This document shows positions 35,287-45,734 of a stretch of DNA of 64,000 bases, in pieces. The position numbers and the translations under genes are program-made. Each line of letters opens with the position of its first letter. Position 1 is the stretch's first letter. This DNA is from Chalara sp. BL73 (lineage: Eukaryota > Ascomycota > Leotiomycetes > Helotiales), in NCBI GenBank assembly GCA_918026815.1, contig CAKJVC010000172.1, positions 124,001-188,000 on the forward strand. The letters run 5' to 3'. The notes under the pieces are model-generated. The model did not search any database and was not told where the DNA came from. It saw nothing but the letters and a program-made list of their open reading frames with translations.

Positions 35287-36522
35287 TTAACTTTACCAGC
35301 GGTAGATAAACTCAGCCTTTTCTTTTCCTGTATATAGTTATGATACCTCTACCAATACCACTTTCATATCTAGGTGTTGCGAAAGCTTTTACCCAGTTTA
35401 TCATCGTTTCGTAAAAACAGATCCTTCTTCTTACTTCCCCTGCTGGTGAGTGGAATCATCTTGTCACTTGTCTGGAATTTTCCTTCACTTTCTTTCAAAT
35501 TAAGGTGTTGGCATTAAGTTGATACGTTCCAACATTAGAGTTTGGACAAGACAGCCTAAAGAGATAAGTAAACTCGGCATACTGTGCTTCACAAACATAG
35601 AGGCATTACAGTAAAAATAAGTTTTTTTCGAATCTCTTAACGCTTGTTGTGGTAGCATATTATCTCGGTTTTTTTGGGGGGGTTTTTTTTTCGTGGCAAT
35701 TCAAGTCTAACTTAATAATTGTAGATATAACTAGACTGACCTTTTCCAGCGACCAATTATATGGCTTGTCCCCCTTGAACTCATTTGATTCGCACTCAAG
35801 TGTAATTGAAGATGTAAGAATTCTCCCACGGTGTACCAGTTGTTGATTTGGTAGCTGAATTATATTGGAACGTACATCATTATCAGTAGCTCAAAGCTTA
35901 AAAGTTGTAGGACTACAAACTTTATTATTTACCGGTACGCAACGCTCTATGAGGGCAAATCAAAGTCTGCGGGCGAAACTTTTTAACATTCTAAGGACGT
36001 ACTCTCCTATATGCTTTAAGCCAGCGATACTAGTTCAAATAGCACGCCTACTGTGAAACAGCTACGCTTATTGGTTGATTTCTGTTTAGTAATCTCTTGG
36101 CGTAGTTACTTTCATCTATTATTCTGTAAATAATTTCTAGTCTAATTCTTTAATCAATTTAATATACTTTATTCAATACTATTACTCTTATATTACAAAA
36201 TCTAGGTACATGTTTAATAGTCATAAGCTTAAGAGCGTACTATGCACAGTAGTTGTAAATAAAATTAATTTAGTAATTGCTTAAACGTTAAATACCAGTC
36301 GTAAACCAGTTAACAAGCCGCACATTTCAGCGTCTGCCTCACTTATACCCACCGCCCTCTTGTTCAGCCATAGTGCGGGCTTTTTCAGGATCTTACCAGT
36401 ATAAAAAAAGGCGCCACTAGTTCAGTTTATTTAATTTCAGAAGAAAAAACAAACACTAAAAGCATTTATTAATACATAAAGCGATTCAATGAAGAACTAA
36501 TTTAGCAGTGTTCGAGTCATTT
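35287..36522. other. Intergenic, AT-rich
   Basis: Homopolymer runs (T7-G8-T9) lie at about 35670-35692, and strongly AT-rich sequence at about 36060-36500 could be mutated repeat DNA. No gene is supported. Confidence 0.45.
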
Positions 36523-38715
36523 TCACCCTTCCCTTGACACTCCGAGGCAGTTGCTTCCGCTCTCTCCCTCATCCAGCCACTTCGTCCACCGCTCATTTCG
36601 ATCTTCATAGTCATCCGATTTCCCTCCTATCTTCCGCGACGGTAGATTTATATCGAGGATCTTTTGGCTCCAATAATCCTTAAGAATGCCATTCCCGTCA
36701 TAAGGTTTCTGCTGAATAAATTTCCGCCACCGCTGTACCGTTTTCAGTGCTACCTCCTCTGTCACCGCAAACCACTCCTTATGCCGCGCTCCACACCCCT
36801 GGCATTCAAAGACCCGGCTGAAGTTCTGAAGCTCAGCATGAACAAGTTTCTCAATCTTCTCGTACATCCTAAGAGGCACGTCCTCCGGATCTTGTATTCG
36901 TTTAAGATCAAATAGCTTACAGGTTCTACTGAGGGTCTGCATTCGCTCAGCGATATCCGTCGCTCTACCAATCTTTAACATCGATGGTTCACCGGGGAAA
37001 TAGTCTTGGGAGTATTTGGGCGCTTTAAGAATGTAGATGTGTCCTTCTTCATTTACTTCTCTCTTGATTTCGGCACGAATCTTGGAGTCGATTTCAAGAG
37101 GGGAAAGTGTTTGGCTAACTTTACTAGTTGAACTAGGCGCTGGGATTTGGCTGTCCGTATTGGCGTGAGCAAGCGGCGGAGGACGGTCTACATTTTTAGC
37201 TGCTTGATCCAGGTAAGTATCATCTTTGGACCGTTGGGGTTGTGGTGCCGATTGAGGTCCTAGAGTCTCTTTCACGCCGAAGGATTGCAAGGGAGTATGC
37301 GGATCATCCAAACCATTCCGATGTGTTGAAGGAAATATCAACGTGGAAGCATGTGCTTCCGTTGCTGACTCTTCTTCCTGCGGAACGGCAGAACCAACGA
37401 TGCGGCTAGGGGCTGACACCTGTGCGCTAAACATTGGTGTCACCGGTTTCGTTGCGGACTTTGACTTTTCATTGGGACTTGGGCTCGGAGGGTTTCCGGT
37501 ACGGAAAATATCGAAAGTTGAAACCGGTGCATCTTTAAAACCATTAACTTTTGGTGTGAACTCGTTTAAGATGGAAGCCTGGGCCTCGGGCATCGGGGAG
37601 TTAAAGTCAAAGGGTTCTTTTGGGAGAGGAAAGAGAGAGGTCGAACATTTCTTCGCTTCAGTGCTGCTCGAACTATCCTTCTGGCCTGGTCGTGTAGCAG
37701 TCACTTGAGGATGCCTAAAGTTGAACAGTGCTTGCGGGATATCCTTTTGCTGTCTGGCGTCTCCATTCAATGTGCCATCGTGAGTTGGGATATCTCGGAA
37801 TGGACCTTGAGATGATGATCTCAGGCCTGGAAATGCTCGGCTAGGTTCTGAGACCCGGCTCTGGAAGAGAGGGGGGCGGACCTGAGGCAATGTCTTTGGA
37901 AAGCTAGTGCCTGGATGCAAGTCAGGAGACTGCTGGTCGCCAGAGTTTTGTGTATCTTGCGTGATGTTGCTATCCTGGGGAGGGTTACTTCGGCTTCGTG
38001 TGTGTCGAGCTTGAACAGAAAGAGGGAAGAGTGTGCGAGGTTTCAATGCAATAGAAGGCTTGGCCATTGTGGCCATTGTAGGGATTTGTGGTGCGCTCTG
38101 CACATTCTCGCTAAATTTGAAAATTACTTTGGGTGTGGTATGAAATTGAAACGTTGGTAGCGGTTGCTGGCGACTAGCAGTGGATGCAGGCTCTATTTCA
38201 ACACGATTCCGGTGGGGAAGTGGAAACAACCCTGGCGCGAGCGCTTCTGGTGCTTGATCGCTCGAGACTGGCAATTTGCAAACGCGTCGAATCGCATCTA
38301 GGACCTCTCTTTGTTTTCCGATACCACCGTTTTTCCAGCTGGCCTCGATATTATTATAATAAGTGCTGAAAACATCCGATATGCGGTGGGTATTACAGAA
38401 AAATATCCTGATAACAGCAGAAGCGTACTCGAAAGAAGTTACTGTCTCCTTGCTTAGAACTTGTACTGCATGTTTATACAGAATTTGGTGGCAAGCTTCG
38501 AAATTCTGACTGCTCTTCAGGCAGCGAAAATAGTTGGAACTGTTTCCGTGGCGTTTGTACGCTAAACACTGGAATTTCACTTGGTCATTTTCATTGGATA
38601 GTTGCGCTATGATGTCGCTTAGGGTACAAACGGGAGTTGCTGATTCTACAACTCTCGTTGGAGTGGAAGCTCTAGAGGATCGAGATGTGGAAGGTGATGG
38701 GGAAGGAGAAAACAT
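36523..38715 (-). CDS. T5orf172-domain (GIY-YIG-like) protein
   Basis: A 730-residue intronless frame on the minus strand. I start at the ATG at 38715 (MFSPSPSPSTSRSS); the frame extends upstream only with a TTG. A conserved-looking N-terminal helical region (about 30-150) is followed by about 370 low-complexity Pro/Ser/Gln-rich residues. Near the C-terminus comes a T5orf172 domain (PF10544, also called Mug113-like), beginning 'EGHIYILKAPKYSQDYF' and continuing 'MLKIGRATDIAERMQTLSR'. The GxIYILK...KIG.... pattern corresponds to the GIY and YIG strands of GIY-YIG nucleases, with YIG reading KIG. A Cys pair (CQGCG) follows. Whether it cuts DNA is unknown. Confidence 0.85.
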   Translation of the reverse strand: MFSPSPSPSTSRSSRASTPTRVVESATPVCTLSDIIAQLSNENDQVKFQCLAYKRHGNSSNYFRCLKSSQNFEACHQILYKHAVQVLSKETVTSFEYASAVIRIFFCNTHRISDVFSTYYNNIEASWKNGGIGKQREVLDAIRRVCKLPVSSDQAPEALAPGLFPLPHRNRVEIEPASTASRQQPLPTFQFHTTPKVIFKFSENVQSAPQIPTMATMAKPSIALKPRTLFPLSVQARHTRSRSNPPQDSNITQDTQNSGDQQSPDLHPGTSFPKTLPQVRPPLFQSRVSEPSRAFPGLRSSSQGPFRDIPTHDGTLNGDARQQKDIPQALFNFRHPQVTATRPGQKDSSSSTEAKKCSTSLFPLPKEPFDFNSPMPEAQASILNEFTPKVNGFKDAPVSTFDIFRTGNPPSPSPNEKSKSATKPVTPMFSAQVSAPSRIVGSAVPQEEESATEAHASTLIFPSTHRNGLDDPHTPLQSFGVKETLGPQSAPQPQRSKDDTYLDQAAKNVDRPPPLAHANTDSQIPAPSSTSKVSQTLSPLEIDSKIRAEIKREVNEEGHIYILKAPKYSQDYFPGEPSMLKIGRATDIAERMQTLSRTCKLFDLKRIQDPEDVPLRMYEKIEKLVHAELQNFSRVFECQGCGARHKEWFAVTEEVALKTVQRWRKFIQQKPYDGNGILKDYWSQKILDINLPSRKIGGKSDDYEDRNERWTKWLDEGESGSNCLGVSREG

Positions 38716-39500
38716 AATTCCTCTGATTATTGAATAAGGCAAAGTTGATACTAAAGGTTACAAAATTGAGGCACTGTGATCAAAAAGTAGAGAGCATTTT
38801 ACATTGCAGGAGGCCATCCCAGCCTCTGGATATGTTGGATTATGGAACGCGAACATTTTCATCAACGACCTTCTAGTTTGGGATTTATCCGGAAGAGAGT
38901 GCAACCCTACGAATAGAAATGATGTTTCAGCGCTTCATTTTACAGTAGTCAATGACCCGGGGGGATGGTACGCTAATGGTAAGGCAAATACTTCTAACTT
39001 CCGCCTTGTTGCAACAGCGCTTTACTGGGGTTCTCCGGGAGGCCCGAGTGTTTTTATTCCATTCCTGGCGAGCCGTGTCGATTGTATTCAACGACATCAT
39101 CTTCTTCGTTATTGTCACTTGCATTGCAATCGATCTCCTCTCATAGGTTCATTGGGTCGGTATCGCTTGCATCTTTGATACTGTCATCGTCGCTTGAATA
39201 TGAAACCTTCGTCATGTTGAGGTTGGCGCACCTGGTACTTGGCGTACCTGGTACTAGCTAGCGTGACAGGGAACGAGGAAGCGAGCCGTGAATCTAAAGG
39301 GCAGAACAGGGGCTATATGAGGAGTGCAGGAGGGAGTAAGAGAACAGAGTATGTGGGGCAGAGGTGATCAAGGGATATTATGTAGTAGTTTACAGCAACT
39401 AATAAGTATAGATAGTGCCTAGGCCAAGGGCTGTACAGTAAAGGAATACGGTGGGTTATCTAAAATCTGGTTAGCAGACCCCTCAAAACAGCTAACAAAG

Positions 39501-39515
39501 CCCCCCCCCCCCCCC
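39501..39515 (+). repeat. C15 homopolymer
   Basis: Fifteen consecutive C, about 290 bases from an equally long G run. The length may be affected by sequencing error. Confidence 0.8.
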
Positions 39516-39805
39516 ACCCTTCCAAAAAACAGCAACCTTTTAACTATTTTATTGTTAAAATACAGTTGTATGCAACACCGTTAGGAAGCCACGGGATCTA
39601 ATGAGACCGGAGTTAACGTGATTGACCGGACCTGCCTTCGGATGGAGCTCCGGTCCAATAGAATGATTTATCTTTCTCAGGAGCGCTGTGTTACCGAATT
39701 AGCCATGTTATCTCTAATTTGGCAGAAGCCGATAGTTCTCTGGGGTCGTTTTTACGCGTGGTTGCCGGTGCATGCCGTATGAGACAATATAAACCCGACT
39801 TTTTT

Positions 39806-39820
39806 GGGGGGGGGGGGGGG
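39806..39820 (+). repeat. G15 homopolymer
   Basis: Fifteen consecutive G preceded by a T run, lying just downstream of the stop codon of the proline-rich candidate gene on the other strand. Confidence 0.8.
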
Positions 39821-39829
39821 AGATTAAGG

Positions 39830-40422
39830 TTATTTTTGAGGGAAAACATACTTTTTAATTGCCTTATTACACTGTGCCTGGGTTGGGAACGGCGGTTTTT
39901 CCGGCTTTGGTTTTGGCTGCTTGGAGGAAGGCCCTGGAGAGTAGGGATCTCTAGTTTGCGGGGCAGCAGGAGCGGAGTCGTCTTTCGCAGGCTGTTTGCC
40001 TTTGTCTACAGGCGCCGCAGGTGGAGTGGTTGCAGGTCGAGGGGCTGGCTCAGTCGCCGGTTTGGAAGAACCGCAGCCCCTACTGGTGTGTACTTCACTA
40101 CGCCTGCATGCGGGTGCTACAGGTAAGTTAATCAACAATTTTGTTCTTGCTGAGCGTAAGAGCCAGAGAAGTTCCGAAGAGTAAACTATATTGTCTCATG
40201 TAATATGAGATAATATAAAGCACCAGAAACTTAGGAGTTTGGGATAAGTAAATGGTGGGTTGACTGACCTGCCTCTAGCTTTGGTTTCCCGTGTGATTTT
40301 AAAAGTTTAGAGAACAGACTTCCGAATCCTCTTGTATCAAGGATATTGCTCTTCCTACCTCTGCATGTGCGATTGGAGAAGCTAGCACAGAGTTTCCCAA
40401 TAATGACAAAAGGAGTGCCCAT
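39830..40422 (-). CDS. Small Pro/Lys-rich hypothetical protein
   Basis: A tentative two-exon minus-strand model, 40422-40269 and 40116-39830, joined in phase 1 across a 152-bp intron (GTCAGT...CTGTAG), giving 146 residues. Exon 2 is rich in Pro, Ala and Lys (TEPAPRPATTPPAAP, SSKQPKPKPEKPP) and ends after a Cys-containing CNKAIKKYVFPQK. The N-terminus is mildly hydrophobic but is not a convincing signal peptide. An open frame continues upstream without an ATG. The intron is longer than most in the window. It could be a real lineage-specific gene or chance; I cannot tell. Confidence 0.35.
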
Positions 40423-41449
40423 TAGAAGAACCCGAAGACGAGGAAAATGAAACCTTTGGTAGATGGTATTACTGTGTTGAGGCGGGAGCAATGGTGTTGT
40501 TTGTTACTTGGCCTGTCTGTGATGGTATATATTTCCTGGAGTTAACCGGGTGTTTGTATAGCGTCTGAGGCATTGTGTGCTGCATGCGGAGTTCTTATAT
40601 ATCTCCATGTCCCTCTGCATGTTGACGTAGGTGTGTAGATACTTGCCTCTGGCTATATGGCTTTAGGATCGCAACTCGGTGGAATCGTAGGAAGCGGGGC
40701 GATGAAGCTTCCGTATTTTAAATCATACCAGCCTCTCTGGGTTTTGTCCAAGTCGTCCGTTCCCTTGCAAGTCTGTTCGGCCAACCTCATAGTCGTAGAG
40801 CAGCACAGTGTTATTGGTCCTCTAAACCTCTTACCGCTGGCTGTAGACTCCCCGATTGCCCCTGTTAAGGTGAGAAAGAATCCATATCACTTTTTGCGGT
40901 AGCCAGTAGACCGCTAATGGGCTTCCGAGGAATATCTATTCCAGTGACTTAAGGTTGACAGCTGGAGGTACCGGTAATATCCATCATAGTAGCTTAGCAC
41001 CTTGAAGATGGACAGCTGGAATTGCCTGCAGGAACAATAGATTTGCCTGTGAATCGTTGGTTGTATCGGCAGTAAGTACCGCCCGACGCACCAGCTGCAG
41101 ACATTTTATGAATGGAATATAATCCACGAGACTGAAGGCGCCAGGTAAGCGCTACCCCATGACGCAAGGATAAAATAGCATCCGTTTCTCATCCTTCAGA
41201 TATGCGCTTTTATTCTACTTCTACAGAGTCAAAGACCGAAAGCAAACCAAATCTGGAGCCTCATATTACAGGTGGTCGCTTGTTGGCATTGTTGGATTGA
41301 TTTCGACTTCAGACCGAAGTAGTGACTCAACTTTAGCCTCTTCCCTCCACATTTCGAAAGGATATATCTAAGCAACACTCGGATCAATACAGTCTCGCAT
41401 TATCTCCAAAGTCCATCAGAACACCGATTACAACGCTAAACTCTCAACA
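40423..41449. other. Intergenic region
   Basis: About 1 kb upstream of the ankyrin gene. No gene or structured element is recognised. Confidence 0.5.
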
Positions 41450-42507
41450 ATGTCTTCTCAACTGAGCCCGGAGCTGCTTGCAGCAACCACCCAAGGGGAT
41501 ATAGATCTCGTGAAGTCCCTCTTCCCAGCCTCATCTCCACTCGCTTCAATTGATAATATCGCAATAGAGGCAACAAAAGCAGGCAGGGTTAACATCCTCA
41601 GCTGGTGTTTTTCGGAAGGCTTCATCCCACCACAAAAATCCATGAACGGGGATTTCTACCATGCAGCATGCGAGGGTTCTTCGCCAGACATTTGGAGGGA
41701 ATTATTCAAGCATGGCTACGACTTAAACGCGCACTGGAGCGAATTTTACGGAGACGCGCTCTGCCTCGCCGCTTGGAAAGGGAACGTGGAGTTGGCAAGG
41801 ACTTTGTTGGAACTCGGCCAAGATCCAAACTCAGATCACTATTTTAGCGACGAGACGGCAATCATTATGGCTATTACGGGCGACGATGCTTCAATGGAAA
41901 TTGTGGAGCTGCTTGTCAAATATGGACTGAAGCTGGAGGGAACTGGAGCCGCAAGTGAGTTCATTCAACTTGGCATGCAAACTTCCAAAAAAATATCTCA
42001 ACCACAGGATGCTCTTCAAGAATCTAGCAGAGGAGGGCATAATGACTTGTTGTCGGCTTGTGATATTGTCTCATGCGGCATCAGGCAATATCCTCTTCTG
42101 ATTCCGGAAACATGTCCTACCATCCTATGGTGACCAGAGCATCCCCGTGAGGTTTTTCCAATATTCCTTCCAGTCTGATTTTATTTCAAGACTAATTTTA
42201 AACGATAGTGGCAGCAGCCGAGTCAGGCAACCTCGAGGCACTCAAATATCTACTTGATCAAGGTGCCAGCATCGAGGAGAGAGAAATATGGTGGCAGATC
42301 ACTGATAAGGAATCTATCGATTCCAAGGGCACCGCGCTGTATCGCGCGTGTCGAGCGGGAACGCAGGGAACGGTCGAGTATCTGCTGGCAAACGGAGCAG
42401 ATCCAGAATCTAAGGATGAAGTTGGGAGGAGTTGTCTGGCTGTGGCAAAGACTGGAGGTCATGATGAGCTTGTGAAGATCCTGGAGTCGAGAGGCGTCAA
42501 AGAGTAG
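41450..42507 (+). CDS. Ankyrin-repeat protein
   Basis: Two exons, 41450-41954 and 42209-42507, joined in phase 1, giving 267 residues. Ankyrin repeats are visible as 'ALCLAAWKGNVELARTLLEL', 'MEIVELLVKYG', 'AAAESGNLEALKYLLDQGAS', 'ALYRACRAGTQGTVEYLLAN' and 'CLAVAKTGGHDELVKILES'. The join restores an unbroken repeat (GTGAAMAAAESGNLEALKYL), and the size matches a family of small fungal ankyrin proteins I know only as uncharacterised. The intron is 254 bp, well above most in this window, and itself contains ankyrin-like sequence bordered by splice-like signals (see findings). It is likely a cytosolic protein-interaction module. No other domain is present. Confidence 0.75.
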
Positions 42508-43916
42508 GTTTAATACCTACTTGGATGGCGGTAGTCGAATATCGCAAATGCGCCAGGTTATAGCAGCTTTGCTTTGATGTGACGCTAAACATAGAAAAGA
42601 AGGACATCCTTAAAATTTGCTGAAACTGTGTATATTCTGATCACCATTAAGTAACATGCTATTGTCAATCTTCTTGTCGGCGCCAAGTTTGTAGACTAAT
42701 CGAAACCATTTCAAAAAGGTCTTTAGCGAGCTTATATGTCTGGTCCTAGCTCGCCTCCGCCAGCCTTTCCCTCTTCGCTGGTCACAGACCCAGCTGAGGA
42801 AGGCCTTGATAAATGAAGTAGTAAGGTTGTGATAACACTGGATTGTGTCTTGGCGTATGTGGATGCGGCATCTAGTTTCAAGGCAAAGTAATTGACATGA
42901 CACTTGACAGGCTGTGTCGGATGGGAAGTGTAGTTCTTCAAGCGGCTAAAACAAGTACCAGGGAAATTGGAAACCCCTGGTTTTGAGTTATTTGTATAAC
43001 TCTGCTAGCATCACCCTCCTTCGGTGCTTCACTCGGCATGTTATATTCAAGCTGCTGCCTTGTAGTGGTGACGCCAGCACACTCGCCCCAGCCAAACATA
43101 TTGACTATGCTGCTTCTTCGGTATCCGAGTCCCGGTTATTCATTTTCTTTTGGATTGCATATCGGGTGTTATCGCAAGTTTCAACAAGAATGCTTCTTGA
43201 GGCGATTAGAAATGTTAGCAAGGAAGTTAAAAAACAAATAGCTGCCTCGGAAGTATGCTTCCTTATCCACCATCTTGAGCTGCAGAAGATATAGTAGGAG
43301 AGAGATGTGGTGTAGTGCATCGGTGTCGCCAATCATCTTCTTTCATTTTGAGCCCGTCGTCCACTCGATAGGTCATCTCCTAATTCCAACTCGTCCGAAG
43401 TCAGCGGTAGTGGATCAATCTGTATTAGGGGAAATGCAGTAAGTACGTGGACAGGAGTTTCTGATCCATTTTCGACTTCTCCGCCTCCTCGTAAGCTTTT
43501 AACCGGCGGACTGGCATTTATCCCCAGCAGCTAAGCCTAGGCGGGACGGAAGAAGATTGACCCACTACCAAATGGTCGCAAGGTCAAGATAAAATGCGGG
43601 GTCGTGCCGCATCTGGGTAAGTGTGCCTGGACTAGTCTCCCCGCTTGGCCATTCATGATTGCTCAGCTTCAGCCTCCACTCATTGTTTCTGGGGGACTGC
43701 CAGAGAGCCCCAGTATAAAAAAATTAAAAAATGGCTAGAGAGTGGGTAACCAGCTCTCCTGACTCTGCTAGATCTGTGCGCAGAGAAAAAAAAAATAGAA
43801 TAATAAATATATCTACTGTTCCATCCATCCCCAGATTTCTCCAGCTTCTCCAGCTTTTTGTCCTCATCCCTTTTCCACATCGACAACGAGCAGCAAGGAC
43901 AAAGACACTGCTCAAT
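42508..43916. other. Intergenic region
   Basis: About 1.4 kb between the ankyrin gene and the permease. Overlapping frames at 42983-43332 are unsupported. Upstream of the permease, 43614-43623 (GGGTAAGTGT) matches only the first half of the QutA quinate-activator palindrome. Confidence 0.4.
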
Positions 43917-45734
43917 ATGACCATCTCTATCCTTGCCAAGGTCGAGGATCGACCTACGCCTCCAGCCGTTTACAACTGGCGTGTTTATGCATGTGCCTGC
44001 GTTGGCGGCTCTGCCGCCATTATGATCGGATATGATAGTGCCTTCATCGGAACCACCATTGCCTTGCCTGCCTTCAAGAGCGAGTTCAATTTTGCCTCAC
44101 TCAGCACTGCTTCTGTCAATCTCTTGAGCGCCAATATTGTGTCCTGCTACCAAGCAGGTGCCTTCTTTGGTGCCATCTCTGCTTATCTCGCTGGTTTTTA
44201 TATGGGAAGAAGAAATGGAATGGCCATCTTCGCCTCTATCTTTATGGTCGGTGCGGCTCTTATGTGCGGTGCTAATAGGGAGAGAGGTCTTGGTTTGATC
44301 TATGCCGGTCGTGTCCTTGCCGGTATCGGTATGTTACATTTCCCGTAGCATGTAGAAGTTCAAAACTAAACATCTGAAGGCGTCGGTGGAGCTTCTGGTC
44401 TATCGCCTATCTACATTTCGGAAATTTCGCCTCCAGCCATTCGTGGAAGACTCGTCTGTATGTTCGAACTAGGCTGGCAAATCGGTGGTTTAGTAGGCTT
44501 CTGGATTAACGTACATTCTTCGCCCTGTCCTTTCAAAGCCTTCAGATACTGATAAATATATAGTATGGACTTGTCGAGCACGTTGCACCATCTCACAAGC
44601 AATGGCTTATTCCATTTGCCGTGCAGCTTATCCCCGCTGGCATGCTCCTTATTGGATGCTTCTGGCTTCGGGAATCTCCCCGCTGGCTTATGCTTCGAGG
44701 GAGGAGAGAGCAAGCTATCAAAAACCTCTGCTGGATCCGTCAACTAGACGAGGATGAAATCTATATGAAGGAAGAGATCTATGCCATCGACCAATCAATT
44801 GACGCGCAACGTGAGGCCGTGGGCCTTGGTTTCTGGCAACCCTTCCAAGCGCTTGCACGCGATAAGAAAGTCATGTATCGGTTCTTCCTCGGAGGCTCTC
44901 TTTTCTTCTGGCAAAACACTTCCGGAATCAACGCGATCAACTATTACTCTCCAACTGTCTTTAAGAGCATGGGTATTAACGGAACAAACACTGGACTCTT
45001 CACAACCGGCCTCTTCGGCGTCGTTAAGACTGTTTTCACTTTCGTCTATCTCCTCTGTTTAATCGAGACAATAGGACGTCGTAGACTTTTGATGATCGGT
45101 GCTCTGGGCGGTGGTCTCTGCCTTTGGTATGTGGGAGCATATATCGCCATCGCGAAACCCAGCCCGAGTCCGGATGCCAAACTTACCCCAGCCGGTACCT
45201 CTGCTGTATTCTTCTTCTATCTCTGGACTGTACGTCATCTCCCTCCCTCCCCACTCCCTCCTCATTCACAAATAGAACTCAATAATAATTGTATTACAGG
45301 CCTTTTACTCCCCAACCTGGAACCCGACGCCCTGGGTTTACAACAGCGAAATGTTCGACAACAACCACCGTGCCCTCGCACAAGCATTCGCCGCAGCAAA
45401 CAACTGGTTGTGGAATTTCATCGTCGCGCGCTTTACTCCTCAAATGTTCACTACCATGGGCTACGGCGTCTACTTCTTCTTCGCAGCCCTAATGATGTGT
45501 TCGTGCGTCTTCGTCTTCTTCTTGATGCCCGAGACAAAGGGTATTCCGCTTGAGTCGATGAACAGATTATTTAGCAAGGAATTAAGCGGCGGGTTTAGGA
45601 CAAGGAAGGCGCATAAGAGATTGTTGGAGGAACTCGCTGAGGAGGAGAGAGCGCTGAGACTTGGACTCGAGGAGAAGGAGGGCAGTGAAGGGCTGGTAGA
45701 GCAGCAGGAAGTTATAAATAAGGAGACGGTTTAG
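43917..45734 (+). CDS. qutD: MFS quinate permease (QutD/Qa-y type)
   Basis: Four exons, 43917-44328, 44380-44510, 44564-45229 and 45300-45734, giving 547 residues (phases 1, 0, 0). It begins MTISILAKVEDRPTPPAVYN, close to the N-terminus of Aspergillus QutD and Neurospora Qa-y. It has 12 predicted membrane segments with sugar-porter motifs: GRR in the loop after TM2 (YMGRRNGM), 'ESPRWLMLRGR', 'FWQNTSGINAINYYSP', and 'PETKGIPLE' near the end. Known homologues import quinate at the plasma membrane for the quinate/shikimate catabolic pathway. Related MFS sugar porters also exist, so the substrate is inferred from overall similarity. No other qut cluster gene is in the window. Confidence 0.88.

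Larger units (their letters stand above)
38716..39829. other. Gene-poor region with homopolymers
   Basis: No supported gene. An open frame at 38804-39178 begins right after a splice-acceptor-like TTGCAG but has no start codon or partner exon. It holds C15 at 39501-39515, G15 at 39806-39820, a short hairpin GTTAGC/GCTAAC at about 39470-39500, and a repeated ACCTGGTACT at about 39227-39255. Confidence 0.4.

Noticed and set aside
18021..36356. Shared 12-mer GGCGGTGGGTAT at 18021-18032 and, inverted, at 36345-36356, considered as transposon ends
   Set aside because: Many 12-mer matches are expected by chance in 64 kb, and the flanks do not align.
38804..39178. 124-codon frame starting just after a splice-acceptor-like TTGCAG
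   Set aside because: No start codon, no upstream exon and no known domain. It is noted only as intergenic content.
42008..42133. Treating the ankyrin gene as a frameshifted pseudogene
   Set aside because: A single 254-bp intron with a good branch site and acceptor joins the two halves in frame, so no disruption needs to be invoked.
43614..43623. GGGTAAGTGT as a QutA-type site upstream of the quinate permease
   Set aside because: Only the first half of the palindromic consensus matches; the second half is absent.
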